Source of the DNA: Zavarzinella formosa DSM 19928
Lineage (GTDB): Bacteria; Planctomycetota; Planctomycetia; Gemmatales; Gemmataceae
Direction of reading: 5' to 3'
Length of the DNA stretch: 45,600 nucleotides
NCBI RefSeq assembly: GCF_000255705.1
Contig: NZ_JH636445.1
Location: 68,037-113,636 of the forward strand
Position 1 is the first letter of the stretch; each line of letters opens with the position of its first letter. The position numbers and the translations under genes are program-made. The notes under the pieces were generated by a model. That model saw only the letters and a program-made list of their open reading frames with translations. It did no database searches and had not been told where the DNA came from. Positions 1-8,028 of the stretch are shown here, one piece after another.

Positions 1-584
1 GAACCGGCGAGGCGTCGCAGTGCTTCGGCTCCCAAGAGGACGACTTGGTCCGGCGGGATACGCATCAGGGCCGAAAGGGCCACGCCGAGCCAGTTGTTCC
101 CGATCACATATTGTACCGCATCGAAGTGCGGCAATCCCACATAGAGACTTTCGGAGTATTCCGTCACCAGATCACGGATGCGTTCTTCATAAATCAGTTT
201 GCCCACGCCTTCGAGACCGACTTTCAGGAACAAGACGATGGGAAGCACCGGCATCTGGAGTTTGTGCTTCAGGTTACGGGCGTACTCGGGAACTCGCACG
301 CGGATCGACGCGGTGTTGTCCGGTGATTCGATCTCGATCAACACCGCCAGTAGAAACGGGGCGTCGGCCCCGAGATGCCACGGCGGCAGCGGTTCGCGCG
401 AACGGACTTTCGCCACCAGATCGAGGACATATTTGGGACCGCCCGGCGGTTCGGGGGTGACTTCTTGTTCAAGCCATTCGACTTCAGAAAGATCAATGAG
501 ATCAAGCCAGTCGGAAAAGAAGAGTTGCAAGAACTCCGCAAAGAACATGCGGATGAGCGTTTTGAACCGTTGATCGTGGTTCAT
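1..584 (-). CDS. Rpn/PD-(D/E)XK transposase-like nuclease, 3' truncated by window edge
   Basis: Reading leftward from ATG 584 the frame is open to base 1 with no stop, so the C-terminus lies outside the window. The protein begins MNHDQRFKTLIRMFFAEFLQLF. A block with KYVLDLVAKVR, then FLLAVLIEIES, then RVRVPEYARNL matches the core of the Rpn family (recombination-promoting nucleases of PD-(D/E)XK fold), where the Asp and the Glu-X-Glu strand supply the metal-binding site. A second ATG 16 bases upstream is out of frame, which supports the start chosen. These genes are usually stand-alone, multicopy and mobile or domesticated; a role in DNA cleavage is a family inference only. Confidence 0.72.
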   Translation of the reverse strand, partial: MNHDQRFKTLIRMFFAEFLQLFFSDWLDLIDLSEVEWLEQEVTPEPPGGPKYVLDLVAKVRSREPLPPWHLGADAPFLLAVLIEIESPDNTASIRVRVPEYARNLKHKLQMPVLPIVLFLKVGLEGVGKLIYEERIRDLVTEYSESLYVGLPHFDAVQYVIGNNWLGVALSALMRIPPDQVVLLGAEALRRLAG

Positions 585-686
585 GTCCGGCTTCGGTCAT
601 GAGGGGGAATGCGACCATGATGCCCGACAAATTTGGGGATGTCAACGCCCGGCCTTCCATTTGAGGCTGGCTCGGCGCGTAAAAAA

Positions 687-716
687 AGCCGACCGCAGAT
701 TCCTCCACGGTCGGCT
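687..716 (-). terminator. Rho-independent terminator (minus strand)
   Basis: A perfect 9-bp inverted repeat (AGCCGACCG / CGGTCGGCT) with a 12-base loop is followed on the minus strand by seven T residues (plus-strand A 681-687). This is a classic intrinsic terminator. No protein-coding gene ends just before it on the minus strand, because the DUF2203 gene already has its own hairpin at 1043-1076. It therefore appears to end an untranslated transcript. Confidence 0.7.
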
Positions 717-945
717 ACCAAGCTCATTAACGGGTCCCGTCCATCCCGATCAATAGGCTCGGCTGCCTAAACTGCTCCCCCCTCGGAGCAGGAAAGACCA
801 ATGTTGGTCACTCGCAAAACCGCATCGGCCGATTCCGCGTCGAACAAGGCTGCCGAGGTTGATTTCGGACGACACCTTTTCAGTTTGCCGATCAGTGACT
901 TGGTCGGTCACCGGCGACACACATATCTAGAATCGGTCTTGGGTT
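687..945 (-). ncRNA. Candidate small structured RNA ending at the 687-716 terminator
   Basis: The 527-base gap between the Rpn-like gene and DUF2203 has no convincing reading frame, but on the minus strand it contains a series of hairpins ending in an intrinsic terminator. Examples are GTGAC/GTCAC near 880-910, GACCAA/TTGGTC at 797-810 and TGCTCC/GGAGCA near 773-791. The terminator loop holds GGAGGA. A weak promoter-like pair (TTGCAC, 16 bases, TAGATA) lies near 930-955 on the minus strand. This looks like an independent RNA of about 200-250 nt. I do not recognise it as 6S, tmRNA, RNase P or SRP RNA. Its 5' end is a guess. Confidence 0.33.
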
Positions 946-1042
946 GTGCAACTGAAAATGTCGGTTTTTTCCGAATGATCCGCACAACCGGCCCCTATCA
1001 AAACCGGCATGAAAAATGTTCGGGACGGGCAGGAAAACACAA

Positions 1043-1076
1043 CGGGCGTGCGACCCATTGGAGAGTCACACGCCCG
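1043..1076 (-). terminator. Hairpin terminator downstream of the DUF2203 gene
   Basis: Arms CGGGCGTGCGAC and GTCACACGCCCG pair with one mismatch across a 10-base loop. On the minus strand the stem is followed by TTGTGTTTTC. It sits 35 bases past the DUF2203 stop, as expected for its transcription terminator. Confidence 0.55.
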
Positions 1077-1111
1077 GAAGATCTTTAGGATTGGATGGAT
1101 CGAGGAATGCG

Positions 1112-1591
1112 TTACTTCTTCAACCGGAGTGGTGTGCCGGGGACCCATTCGCTGGGGATCGGCCGACGGAGGTCTTCCTCCTCATAGCTCCAGTACATCA
1201 CATTTTCTTCCTCGGGCTGCCAGGTGAAAACCGCCGGGCGTCCGTTGATGCGGGTCGGGAAGGCCACGCGCCCGGCCTTGCCGTCCACCAAGGAGATGCC
1301 GAGATCGCGGAGTTCGCTGACGGCCTTTTTGTAATCACCCTCGGCCTGTCGGATTTCCTCGTCAATGGAGTACCGCCGCTCGCGTTCCTTCCAAGCCAGC
1401 TCCCGGCGGTGCGACTCAAGTGTTTCCTGCTCCGGGTGGAGCTGGTTGAGGTGAGTTTTGACCGTCACGATGTCCTGAACGATGCTCCGAACCAAAGGCA
1501 ACATATGGCGAGCCGTGTCCAGATCCACGTTGATATCGCTTCGCTTCGACTTGGACGAGGCTCCGAACGCTCGCCGCGGTGTGTCACTCAT
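1112..1591 (-). CDS. DUF2203 family protein
   Basis: About 159 residues. The N-terminal half (around DLDTARHMLPLVRSIVQDI and onward) is a long charged helical stretch, rich in Glu, Arg and Lys, typical of a coiled-coil hairpin. The C-terminal half has the DUF2203 signature of a short beta domain: LGISLVDGKAGRVAFP, then an AVFTWQPEEENVMYW strand. No catalytic residues are known for the family; it is cytosolic and of unknown function. The frame extends six codons further upstream (GTG/ATG at 1609), but a GGGGGAG ribosome site lies just ahead of ATG 1591, so that start is preferred. It follows the NagB/PIG-L gene on the same strand after 175 bases and has its own promoter candidate. Confidence 0.78.
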   Translation of the reverse strand: MSDTPRRAFGASSKSKRSDINVDLDTARHMLPLVRSIVQDIVTVKTHLNQLHPEQETLESHRRELAWKERERRYSIDEEIRQAEGDYKKAVSELRDLGISLVDGKAGRVAFPTRINGRPAVFTWQPEEENVMYWSYEEEDLRRPIPSEWVPGTPLRLKK

Positions 1592-1647
1592 TGTTGTTTC
1601 TCCCCCCATTGTTGTGGGGGTGATCTGTTTCGATCTCCCCCATAGGT

Positions 1648-1678
1648 ATCATACGTTTTCCCGCCAAATTACTGTCAC
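1648..1678 (-). promoter_or_regulatory. Candidate sigma70-type promoter for the DUF2203 gene
   Basis: On the minus strand GTGACA (RC of 1673-1678, five of six consensus) is followed after 19 bases by TATGAT (RC of 1648-1653, five of six). The spacer is slightly long. It lies about 57 bases ahead of the DUF2203 start codon. Confidence 0.35.
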
Positions 1679-1766
1679 ATTCGCGGTTCACCGATGTCAG
1701 TTGGAGAGCCCTGCCATTGGAGAAGGTTCGCAATAAGTTATTCGATCCCTTCCGCGTTGTCTTTCA

Positions 1767-3629
1767 TCAGACATCCTTCCATCGAACAAACGCCTCGACG
1801 GCATAAAATTCCGGCAATCCCAAGTTGTCGTAGGCGCGAGCCGTCTCGCGGTTGCGTTCCTCGGCCCGCTGCCAGAATTCCCGCTTGTCGCTGCCGCCCG
1901 GGAACATCGCCCGGTCCTTCTGTGATTGATGTCGGAAGATCGCGAGCTTTTTCTTCTCCACAATTTCAGGACTGAGCGGAACAGCCATCTCAATTTGATG
2001 AGGTTCCCATTCTTCCCAAGCCCCGCGATATAACCATACCTCAAAATCGACTGAATTTTGCCTCGAACGTCGCACCGCTTCATAAATTGCCTCCGCGCAG
2101 GTGCGGTGCGTTCCGTGCGGATCAGAAAGTTCGCCTGCCACATAAATTTGGGCGGGCCTGATCCGCTCGAACAGTTTTACGATGTCCGTCACATCGTCGG
2201 GGTGAATCGGAGCCTTGGCGATCGTCCCCGTCCGATAAAACCGCAAATCCATGAATTCCAGTTGTTCCGGCGGGATGTCGCAAGCCAGGGCGGCCGCCCT
2301 AGCTTCGGTCTCGCGGATCAATCCCTTGATTTTCAACAGTTCGTCGGTGTCCTGTTGGCCCGGTTTCTTTGTGCCCCAAAATCCGTGAACACTCTCCCGC
2401 ACCTTGACAGTCGTCAGCATGTCGATGCCAAAGATCCGGTTGAACGACTCCGCAAAGTCAATGAACCGTTGGGCGTCGTGATCGAAAACAGCAATATTTC
2501 CGCTCGTCATGTATGCCACATGAACTTTGTGGCCTTGCTCCACCAGCCGGATGATCGTCCCCCCCATGCTGATGACATCGTCATCAGGGTGCGGACTGAA
2601 CACCAAAACGGTCTTCGACTCTTTCCCGGCCGGGTGGGGTTGGATCGTCGCCAGCCGATCTTGGAACACCTGTTCACCGAGTGATTCAGCCGGGCCGTGT
2701 TCCCGCAACAGATCATAAAGATGGTGATCGCGGAAATCAGAGTCCGATAACTTCAAAAGAGCCTTGTTGACCCGCAAACTCAGCCAGACAACCGCCTGGC
2801 GGATGCGGGCCGGAGTCCAGTCCACCGTGGTGACTTCCCACGGACGGCGGAACACGGTCAGTTCATTCGCGGCCGACTCGTCCAAAAGGAACGTCGAATC
2901 CGGGTGACTTTGCAGAAAACTTGCGGTAACTGCTTCGGAAGGGGCCAATTCAACAGTCTTTTGAACGATGCCGGCCTTGTGTTCCCCGAAGGCCATCATC
3001 ACGACCTTGCGGGCCTCCATGATGGTGCCAACGCCCATTGTGATGGCTTGTTGGGGGACGTTTTCCTCTCCAAAGAAACTTCCGGCGGCATCCCGGCGGG
3101 TGACAGGATCAAGGGTGATGATCCGCGTCCGGCTGTTCCGGGTGGAACCCGGCTCGTTGAAGCCGATGTGCCCTGTCCGGCCAATCCCCAAGATTTGGAT
3201 GTCAATTCCACCCGCCTTGCGGATGGCCAACTCGTAGCGGGCGCAGAAATCCTCTACCTCCGAGGCTTCCAACGTTCCATCAGGAATATGAATGTTGTGA
3301 GGTTTGATGTTCACATGTTGGAAGAACGTCTCGTGCATCCAACGACGGTACGAGTGTGGATCGTCCCCCGGCATTGGGAAGTATTCGTCCAAATTAAAGG
3401 TGACGACCCCGGAAAGATCCAAGCCTTCGTCCCGGTGGAGCCGAATAAGTTCCCGGTACAGGCCGACCGGTGTTGATCCGGTCGCCAAACCCAGCACGGT
3501 CGGACGACCGGCCGAATTATTCTCCCGGACGAGCCGTTCGACGATCAGAGCGGCGTGCCGGGAGGCTTCCCCGGACGTTTTGAAAACGAGCGTTCGCAGG
3601 CGGGCATTCGGCACATAGTGAGACGACAT
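1767..3629 (-). CDS. NagB-like isomerase/deaminase fused to a PIG-L (LmbE) deacetylase domain
   Basis: A 620-residue two-domain protein. Residues about 15-330 match glucosamine-6-phosphate deaminase: LGLATGSTPVGLYREL (sugar-phosphate loop), FNLDEYF with Asp81 at the position of the E. coli proton acceptor Asp72, and GHIGFNEPGS with His154 and Glu159. Residues about 340-610 are a PIG-L/LmbE de-N-acetylase with SPHPDDD (His347, Asp349, Asp350 zinc site) and a distal DPHGTHR. The family is known as a fusion in Bacteroidetes and Planctomycetes. Oddity: the catalytic-triad Asp of NagB (Asp141 in E. coli) is Thr152 here (GIGRTGHIGF). The natural substrate may thus be a modified or acetylated amino sugar phosphate. 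No clear ribosome site precedes ATG 3629. It diverges from the RTX/CBM2 gene. Confidence 0.85.
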   Translation of the reverse strand: MSSHYVPNARLRTLVFKTSGEASRHAALIVERLVRENNSAGRPTVLGLATGSTPVGLYRELIRLHRDEGLDLSGVVTFNLDEYFPMPGDDPHSYRRWMHETFFQHVNIKPHNIHIPDGTLEASEVEDFCARYELAIRKAGGIDIQILGIGRTGHIGFNEPGSTRNSRTRIITLDPVTRRDAAGSFFGEENVPQQAITMGVGTIMEARKVVMMAFGEHKAGIVQKTVELAPSEAVTASFLQSHPDSTFLLDESAANELTVFRRPWEVTTVDWTPARIRQAVVWLSLRVNKALLKLSDSDFRDHHLYDLLREHGPAESLGEQVFQDRLATIQPHPAGKESKTVLVFSPHPDDDVISMGGTIIRLVEQGHKVHVAYMTSGNIAVFDHDAQRFIDFAESFNRIFGIDMLTTVKVRESVHGFWGTKKPGQQDTDELLKIKGLIRETEARAAALACDIPPEQLEFMDLRFYRTGTIAKAPIHPDDVTDIVKLFERIRPAQIYVAGELSDPHGTHRTCAEAIYEAVRRSRQNSVDFEVWLYRGAWEEWEPHQIEMAVPLSPEIVEKKKLAIFRHQSQKDRAMFPGGSDKREFWQRAEERNRETARAYDNLGLPEFYAVEAFVRWKDV

Positions 3630-3867
3630 GGGTTTGGTACGCCGTTGAGGTCTGTTCGGGTTGGAGCAAGAGGACGTTTTATGTCTCGAATCTCAGGTGT
3701 TCAACGTCCGGATTTTAAGAGGATTCAGACGACAAAGTAAAATTGCAAATACCATTAAAATCGATCTAATTGCCATATTCAGCAATTACTTGCATTGTGT
3801 ATATTCATGTTTTGGAAACAGACCACACCGTTTGTCAAACCATTGTCCCTCCTTGGTGTCGCACAAC

Positions 3868-5283
3868 ATGCCTCGTCTGAACAAACTTAAACTCAGCCTG
3901 ACCTCCCTCGAAGCCCGTGATGTGCCGGCCGCAACCTTCAGCAACGCCACTGGTGTGCTGAACCTGATAGGAACTTCCGCTGACGACAGCTTTCAGCTCA
4001 TCAACACCAACGGCATCCTTTCCGTTGTCGGACAGTCCATTAACGTCAGCGGCATCCTGTACTCCGGGCTTCACATTCAGGGCGTCAAATCGATTTACTC
4101 GAATCTCGGCGCGGGGAATAATTTTCTCGACGCCACCGGAATTAACATTCCGCTGACCGTCATCGGCGGCGCCGGAAACGACTACATCGCCGGTGGCGAC
4201 GGGCCAAACAGCATTTACGGCCGCGATGGCGACGACACCATCATCGGCGGAGCGGGCAAGGACAAGTTGTACGGCGAAGGCGGCGATGACATCATCCAAG
4301 GCCTCGGCGGCATTGACTTTTTGTCGGGCGGGGACGGGAATGACAATCTCGACGGTGGCGACGGAAACGACTCCATCAATGGTGATGCTGGCGACGACAC
4401 CATCCAAGGCGGGGCTGGCAACGACAAGATTGACGGCGGAGTCGGCGACGACTCCATTGACGGCGGCGATGACAACGACACCATTCTCGGCAGCGCCGGG
4501 GATGATTCCATCAGCGGCGGGTCCGGCAACGACAAGATTGACGGCGGGGCGGGCGACGACACCATTGACGGCGGTGACGGCAACGATTCCATCCACGGCA
4601 GCGCCGGCAATGACAGTGTCAACGGCGGTTTGGGCAACGACCTCATCTATGGTGATGATGGAAGCGATTTCCTGCACGGCGACGAGGGCGACGACACCGT
4701 CGCCGGCGGGGCGGGCGGCGACTTTGTCTACGGGGATGATGGCAACGATGTCTTGTTCGCCAACTCCATCGGCGATATCGTCGGCGGCGGCGATGGCGAC
4801 GACACGGTTGTTGGCAGCGGCGGCAATGGTGAAGTGCTCGACGGCGGCACCGGAAGCGACACCATTATCGGCGCCCCCGGCACCGGAACTGACACTGGAA
4901 CTGGCGGCAACGGCAACGACACCGGCTCCGGCGGCAACGGCAACGGAGGAGACAATGGCGGTGACTCCGGCGCTGGCATTATCACGCCGGTGATCCGGTC
5001 CGAATGGGCCAGCGGCGCGACCTTTGACGTGAACGTCAACAACGCCGGAACAGCCGTCATCAAGGGCTGGACCGTGGAATTCGACTCAAGCCTGGTGATC
5101 ACCACCATCTGGAACGCGACGTTTACCCGCAGCGGCACGCACTACATCGTTAAGAGCAAGCCGAACTTCTACAACACCAATATTCCGGTGGGCGGCACCA
5201 TTCAATTCGGGTTCAATGCCGAAAAGGCCATGAACGGAAGCACTGCCATCTCGAACCTGAAGCTCAACGGCGTCGCGGTCTGA
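3868..5283 (+). CDS. Exported RTX-type calcium-binding repeat protein with C-terminal CBM2
   Basis: 471 residues from ATG 3868. The open frame reaches back to 3661, but the extension is AT-rich and unlike the rest. The N-terminus KLSLTSLEARDVPAATF carries the LEARDVPA-type motif seen at the start of many Gemmataceae surface proteins in place of an obvious hydrophobic signal peptide. Residues about 99-333 are 26 consecutive nonapeptides of the form GGxGxDxIx, the calcium-binding RTX roll. A Gly/Asn/Thr-rich linker follows. Residues about 375-471 resemble carbohydrate-binding module family 2, with Trp in SEWASGA, KGWTVEF and TIWNATF and an FGFNAEK strand. It is probably a surface protein that binds an insoluble polysaccharide such as cellulose or chitin. 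No type I secretion genes are nearby. Confidence 0.85.
   Translation: MPRLNKLKLSLTSLEARDVPAATFSNATGVLNLIGTSADDSFQLINTNGILSVVGQSINVSGILYSGLHIQGVKSIYSNLGAGNNFLDATGINIPLTVIGGAGNDYIAGGDGPNSIYGRDGDDTIIGGAGKDKLYGEGGDDIIQGLGGIDFLSGGDGNDNLDGGDGNDSINGDAGDDTIQGGAGNDKIDGGVGDDSIDGGDDNDTILGSAGDDSISGGSGNDKIDGGAGDDTIDGGDGNDSIHGSAGNDSVNGGLGNDLIYGDDGSDFLHGDEGDDTVAGGAGGDFVYGDDGNDVLFANSIGDIVGGGDGDDTVVGSGGNGEVLDGGTGSDTIIGAPGTGTDTGTGGNGNDTGSGGNGNGGDNGGDSGAGIITPVIRSEWASGATFDVNVNNAGTAVIKGWTVEFDSSLVITTIWNATFTRSGTHYIVKSKPNFYNTNIPVGGTIQFGFNAEKAMNGSTAISNLKLNGVAV
4162..4866 (+). repeat. 26 tandem 27-bp units coding RTX nonapeptides
   Basis: Period is 27 bases and 9 residues. A higher-order period of four units (108 bases) is visible: units 10-13 and 14-17 share the order NDKI, DGGxGDD, DGGDxND, xGSAG, and a 23-base stretch beginning GGCAACGACAAG recurs exactly 108 bases apart (about 4418 and 4526). 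That points to block duplication inside the array. Confidence 0.85.
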
Positions 5284-5317
5284 GCAGAAGCGTCCGATTG
5301 CAAAAGCATGGGGATCT

Positions 5318-5405
5318 CGCGAAATTTCACAAGGAGAAACGAAGAGAAAACTCTTTTCGTATCTTCTCTGTGTGACTCCGTGTGATCTCTTTGTCTTGGC
5401 GGTTG
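5318..5405 (+). repeat. Degenerate intergenic repeat of the GTGTGACTCCGTGTGATCTC type
   Basis: Between the RTX gene and nuoC lies a purine-rich then pyrimidine-rich stretch (GAGAAACGAAGAGAAAA near 5333, TCTTCTCTGTGTGACTC near 5361). It resembles a decayed copy of the CAGAGACGCAGAGA element that forms the large hairpin at 43233-43337. Such elements are commonly scattered between genes of planctomycetes. The arms here pair only partly. Confidence 0.4.
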
Positions 5406-5427
5406 ATCTTCTCTTCTGGAATTTTCC

Positions 5428-5958
5428 ATGACCGGCGCGGACATCATCACCCTTCTGCAAGCGCAATTCGGGGCGGCCATTGCCGAGGCCAAACCGGAGG
5501 CGATTGACCCGGTCGTCACCATCTCGCCGGACAATCTGCGGGAGGTTTGCCGGTTTCTAAGAGATGACCCCCGGTTGAAATTTGAATTGCTCAACTGCGT
5601 GACGGGGGTTGATTACCTCGAACCCGAGGCCAAGAAACTCGCCAAAGCCGGATTTGAGCCGCATCTCGAAGTGGTCTATCACTTTTCCAGTTTCACCCAT
5701 CGGCATCGGTTTGCTGTCAAACTGACCATGCCCCGGTGGAAAAACGATGCGGCGGGCCAACTCCCCGAAGTCCCGAGCATCGCCGATCTATACCCGACCG
5801 CTGACTGGCATGAACGCGAAACCTTCGACCTCTGCGGCATTCAGTTCACGGGCCACCCGGACCTTCGCCGGATACTGATGGCCGAGGATTGGGACGGCCA
5901 CCCGCTGCGGAAGGACTATGAGTTCCCCTTGGAATACCACGGGATACGTTGTCGATAA
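5428..5958 (+). CDS. nuoC: NADH-quinone oxidoreductase subunit C
   Basis: 176 residues, the 30-kDa (NuoC/NDUFS3) subunit of respiratory complex I, part of the peripheral arm at the membrane surface that helps carry electrons from NADH toward quinone. The family signature is complete: [37 protein letters not shown]. The N-terminal part holds [14 protein letters not shown], also typical. Other nuo genes are not adjacent; the upstream neighbour is the RTX protein and the downstream gene is convergent, so this is a detached complex I gene or a second copy. ATG 5428 follows a pyrimidine-rich stretch with no strong ribosome site. Confidence 0.93.
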   Translation: MTGADIITLLQAQFGAAIAEAKPEAIDPVVTISPDNLREVCRFLRDDPRLKFELLNCVTGVDYLEPEAKKLAKAGFEPHLEVVYHFSSFTHRHRFAVKLTMPRWKNDAAGQLPEVPSIADLYPTADWHERETFDLCGIQFTGHPDLRRILMAEDWDGHPLRKDYEFPLEYHGIRCR

Positions 5959-5982
5959 GCTGGAAGAAGAAAGCAAAACAGA

Positions 5983-6660
5983 TCACTGCTTCAACGCCCG
6001 CCGCACCGCTTGATTCCACACTTCGTAGCCTTTCGGCGTCATGTGCAGGCCGTCTTTCACGAAGAATTCTTCCTTCGGTTTGCCATCATCGCCAAGCATG
6101 AGGGGAACAACATCGATGTACCCCAGGCGTTCGTCTTTCGAGCAATATTCGCGGATCAAGTCGTTCGCTTTCTTTTGCGTCTCGAACATCTTCCAGCGGG
6201 CGATGCTCGGCTTCACCGCGATGAAGTGAATCTTCGTCTTCGGCAAATCGGCGTGAACGATTTTCACGAATGCCTGAAAATCCGCCAGCAATTGCTCCGG
6301 TTTGCGGCCCCCGGCGATGTCATTGTCCCCGGCGTAAAATACGATGGTTTTCGGCTCGTGTTTGGTGATGATCCGTTTGGCGAACAACGTCGATTCCTCG
6401 ATGACCGACCCGCCAAACCCGGCGTTGATCGGCTTCCATTCGGGAAACGCCTTCGCCAAATCCCAAAGCCGGATGCTCGAACTTCCGGCAAACAGGATGC
6501 CCCCTTTTTCGGGCGGTTTTTCGGCCATTCGCTTTTCCATCGCGGCAATCTCCTTTTCCCACTTCGCGCCCTTGGCGGCCGGGCCGTCCTTCGGAGCTTG
6601 CGCCCAGAGCAAACCGGCCGACAAGGCGAAGAAACATCCGAGAACACGCAACATCATCAT
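5983..6660 (-). CDS. Exported SGNH/GDSL-family hydrolase
   Basis: 225 residues from the first of three consecutive ATG codons (6660); a longer frame upstream is GC-rich filler lacking a signal peptide. MMMLRVLGCFFALSAGLLWAQ is a signal peptide ending at AQA. SGNH blocks are visible: block I GSSSIRLW (nucleophile Ser), block II GFGGS, block III AGDND, block V DGLHMTPKGY with the catalytic Asp and His. The family cleaves esters from sugars or lipids; in planctomycetes this short exported form is abundant and is annotated as a platelet-activating-factor acetylhydrolase-like or sialate esterase-like enzyme. The substrate is not evident. It ends 24 bases from the nuoC stop (convergent) and diverges from a glycosyltransferase gene. 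Confidence 0.85.
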   Translation of the reverse strand: MMMLRVLGCFFALSAGLLWAQAPKDGPAAKGAKWEKEIAAMEKRMAEKPPEKGGILFAGSSSIRLWDLAKAFPEWKPINAGFGGSVIEESTLFAKRIITKHEPKTIVFYAGDNDIAGGRKPEQLLADFQAFVKIVHADLPKTKIHFIAVKPSIARWKMFETQKKANDLIREYCSKDERLGYIDVVPLMLGDDGKPKEEFFVKDGLHMTPKGYEVWNQAVRRALKQ

Positions 6661-6755
6661 GGTTCCACCGTGAGGCACATGGGTTGGAGAAACGCCCGCC
6701 CATATCATGTCGCCTGACGGGCCAAACCGCAACGAAATATCCCCGGCGAATCCGC

Positions 6756-7718
6756 ATGAGCGACGCACTTTCCGCAACGGTGGCCGTGGTCATCGTGAAT
6801 TACCGCACGCCAAGCCTGACCATCGACTGTTTGCGGACCCTCGTTCCGGAACGGGAACGCTTGCCGGGCCTGCGGGCGATTGTCGTCGAAAATGCCTCGG
6901 GGGACGACTCGTATGCCGTGCTGGCCGAAGCCATCCGGCGGGAAGGCTGGGACTGGGCGGAACTGCTGACAGCGACAAAAAACAACGGCTTCGCCGCCGG
7001 AAACAACGTCGCCTTGCGGACGCTGGCTTCAACCTCCGTCGATTATATCTGGCTCCTGAACCCGGACACACTGCTGGAACCGGGGGCGGCGGTTTCGCTG
7101 GCGGAATTTCTGAATGCCCGCCCGCATGTCGGAATCGCCGGAAGTCATCTCCTCAATATCGATGGCTCATTCCAGACCTCGGCGTATCGTTTTCCGAGCG
7201 CCGTCGCCGATTTCGAGAACTGGGTGCGGTTGGGGTTTGTCTCCAAGGCGTTGGAATATTTCCGCGTGTCGATGAAGCAAAGCGAGGTTCCGCACCGGGC
7301 CGACTGGGTGAGCGGGGCGAGTCTCATGCTGCGGCGAGAAGTGTTGGACGCCATCGGCCTGATGGATGAGGGGTTCTTTCTTTACTTCGAGGAAACGGAA
7401 TATTGCCAGCGAGCGAGGATGACCGGTTGGGACATCTGGCATGTGCCCGACAGCCGGGTGACGCATATTGCGGGACAAAGCACCGGAATCACTGGGGATC
7501 ACACGGCTCCGAAACGCCGGCCGAAATATTGGTTCGACTCCCGTTCACGTTATTTCGAGAAATGCAACGGCCGCACTCGGGCGATGCTGGCCGACGCGGC
7601 GTTTTTGACGGCTTTTAGTTTGTGGAAACTTCAACGGGCAATCCGGCGAAAGCCCGATCCGGACCCGCCACATTTCTGGGGTGATTTCGCCCGGTATTCA
7701 CTTCGACGATGGACGTGA
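6756..7718 (+). CDS. Family 2 glycosyltransferase (rhamnosyltransferase-like)
   Basis: 320 residues, starting at ATG 6756 (MSDALSATVAVVIVNY); the longer upstream frame overlaps the divergent promoter region. GT-A fold motifs in order: VVIVNYRTPSLTIDCL, VVENASGDDS, NNGFAAGNNVAL (nucleotide-sugar loop), YIWLLNPDT (the Asp-containing metal motif region), WVSGASLMLRREV, and FFLYFEETEYCQRA with the general-base acidic residues. The C-terminal Trp/Arg-rich tail may be membrane-peripheral. This matches WbbL-like transferases that add rhamnose or other sugars during surface polysaccharide assembly. It faces the SGNH hydrolase gene across about 95 bases, so the two may share a divergent promoter region. 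Confidence 0.88.
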   Translation: MSDALSATVAVVIVNYRTPSLTIDCLRTLVPERERLPGLRAIVVENASGDDSYAVLAEAIRREGWDWAELLTATKNNGFAAGNNVALRTLASTSVDYIWLLNPDTLLEPGAAVSLAEFLNARPHVGIAGSHLLNIDGSFQTSAYRFPSAVADFENWVRLGFVSKALEYFRVSMKQSEVPHRADWVSGASLMLRREVLDAIGLMDEGFFLYFEETEYCQRARMTGWDIWHVPDSRVTHIAGQSTGITGDHTAPKRRPKYWFDSRSRYFEKCNGRTRAMLADAAFLTAFSLWKLQRAIRRKPDPDPPHFWGDFARYSLRRWT

Positions 7719-7723
7719 ATCGC

Positions 7724-8014
7724 TTATTCTGAACACGCCTTTGCCAGCATCTCTTGGTGGGCAAGCGTTGCCTCGTCCGCATTGCCCCAGACGACGATAT
7801 GCCAGACGGAACCGTCGTTGCGAATGGTTAGCATCCCGGCCCCGAAGGTAAGGCGAATATCACGCCAGTTTTCCGGAGGATCTTCATCCGGAAAAGCGGG
7901 CATATTGTCAATCAATCGCATCTGCGGGGGGTGACCAAGGGCCGTCAAACGATCCCGCACGGCCGGCCATGCGGGGGGAGCCTTGGCAAACGTCACGCTT
8001 TTCGTCATTCCCAC
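7724..8014 (-). CDS. Hypothetical protein of about 96 residues
   Basis: Not recognised. It is a small soluble alpha/beta protein with strands such as DIRLTFGAGMLTIRND and GSVWHIVVWGNAD, and an acidic loop FPDEDPPENW. The start is either GTG 8014, which has GAGG seven bases upstream, or ATG 8008. It lies 14 bases after the Mrp stop on the same strand and probably shares that transcript, ending five bases from the convergent glycosyltransferase stop. Confidence 0.55.
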   Translation of the reverse strand: MGMTKSVTFAKAPPAWPAVRDRLTALGHPPQMRLIDNMPAFPDEDPPENWRDIRLTFGAGMLTIRNDGSVWHIVVWGNADEATLAHQEMLAKACSE

Positions 8015-8028
8015 GAGAGTGCCTCGGC

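Noticed and set aside
801-1088. 95-codon plus-strand frame
   Set aside because: No ribosome site or recognisable motif, and it crosses two terminator-like hairpins of the opposite strand.
3661-3867. N-terminal extension of the RTX protein to 3661
   Set aside because: The extension is AT-rich, lacks a signal peptide, and the LEARDVPA-type start expected at the N-terminus begins only at ATG 3868.
3835-4677. 280-codon minus-strand frame with Ala/Val repeats
   Set aside because: Produced by reading the RTX repeat array backwards; the plus frame has the functional GGxGxD units.
4162-4866. Regular repeats that could be taken for a CRISPR array
   Set aside because: The period is 27 bases with no spacers and codes in frame for RTX nonapeptides.
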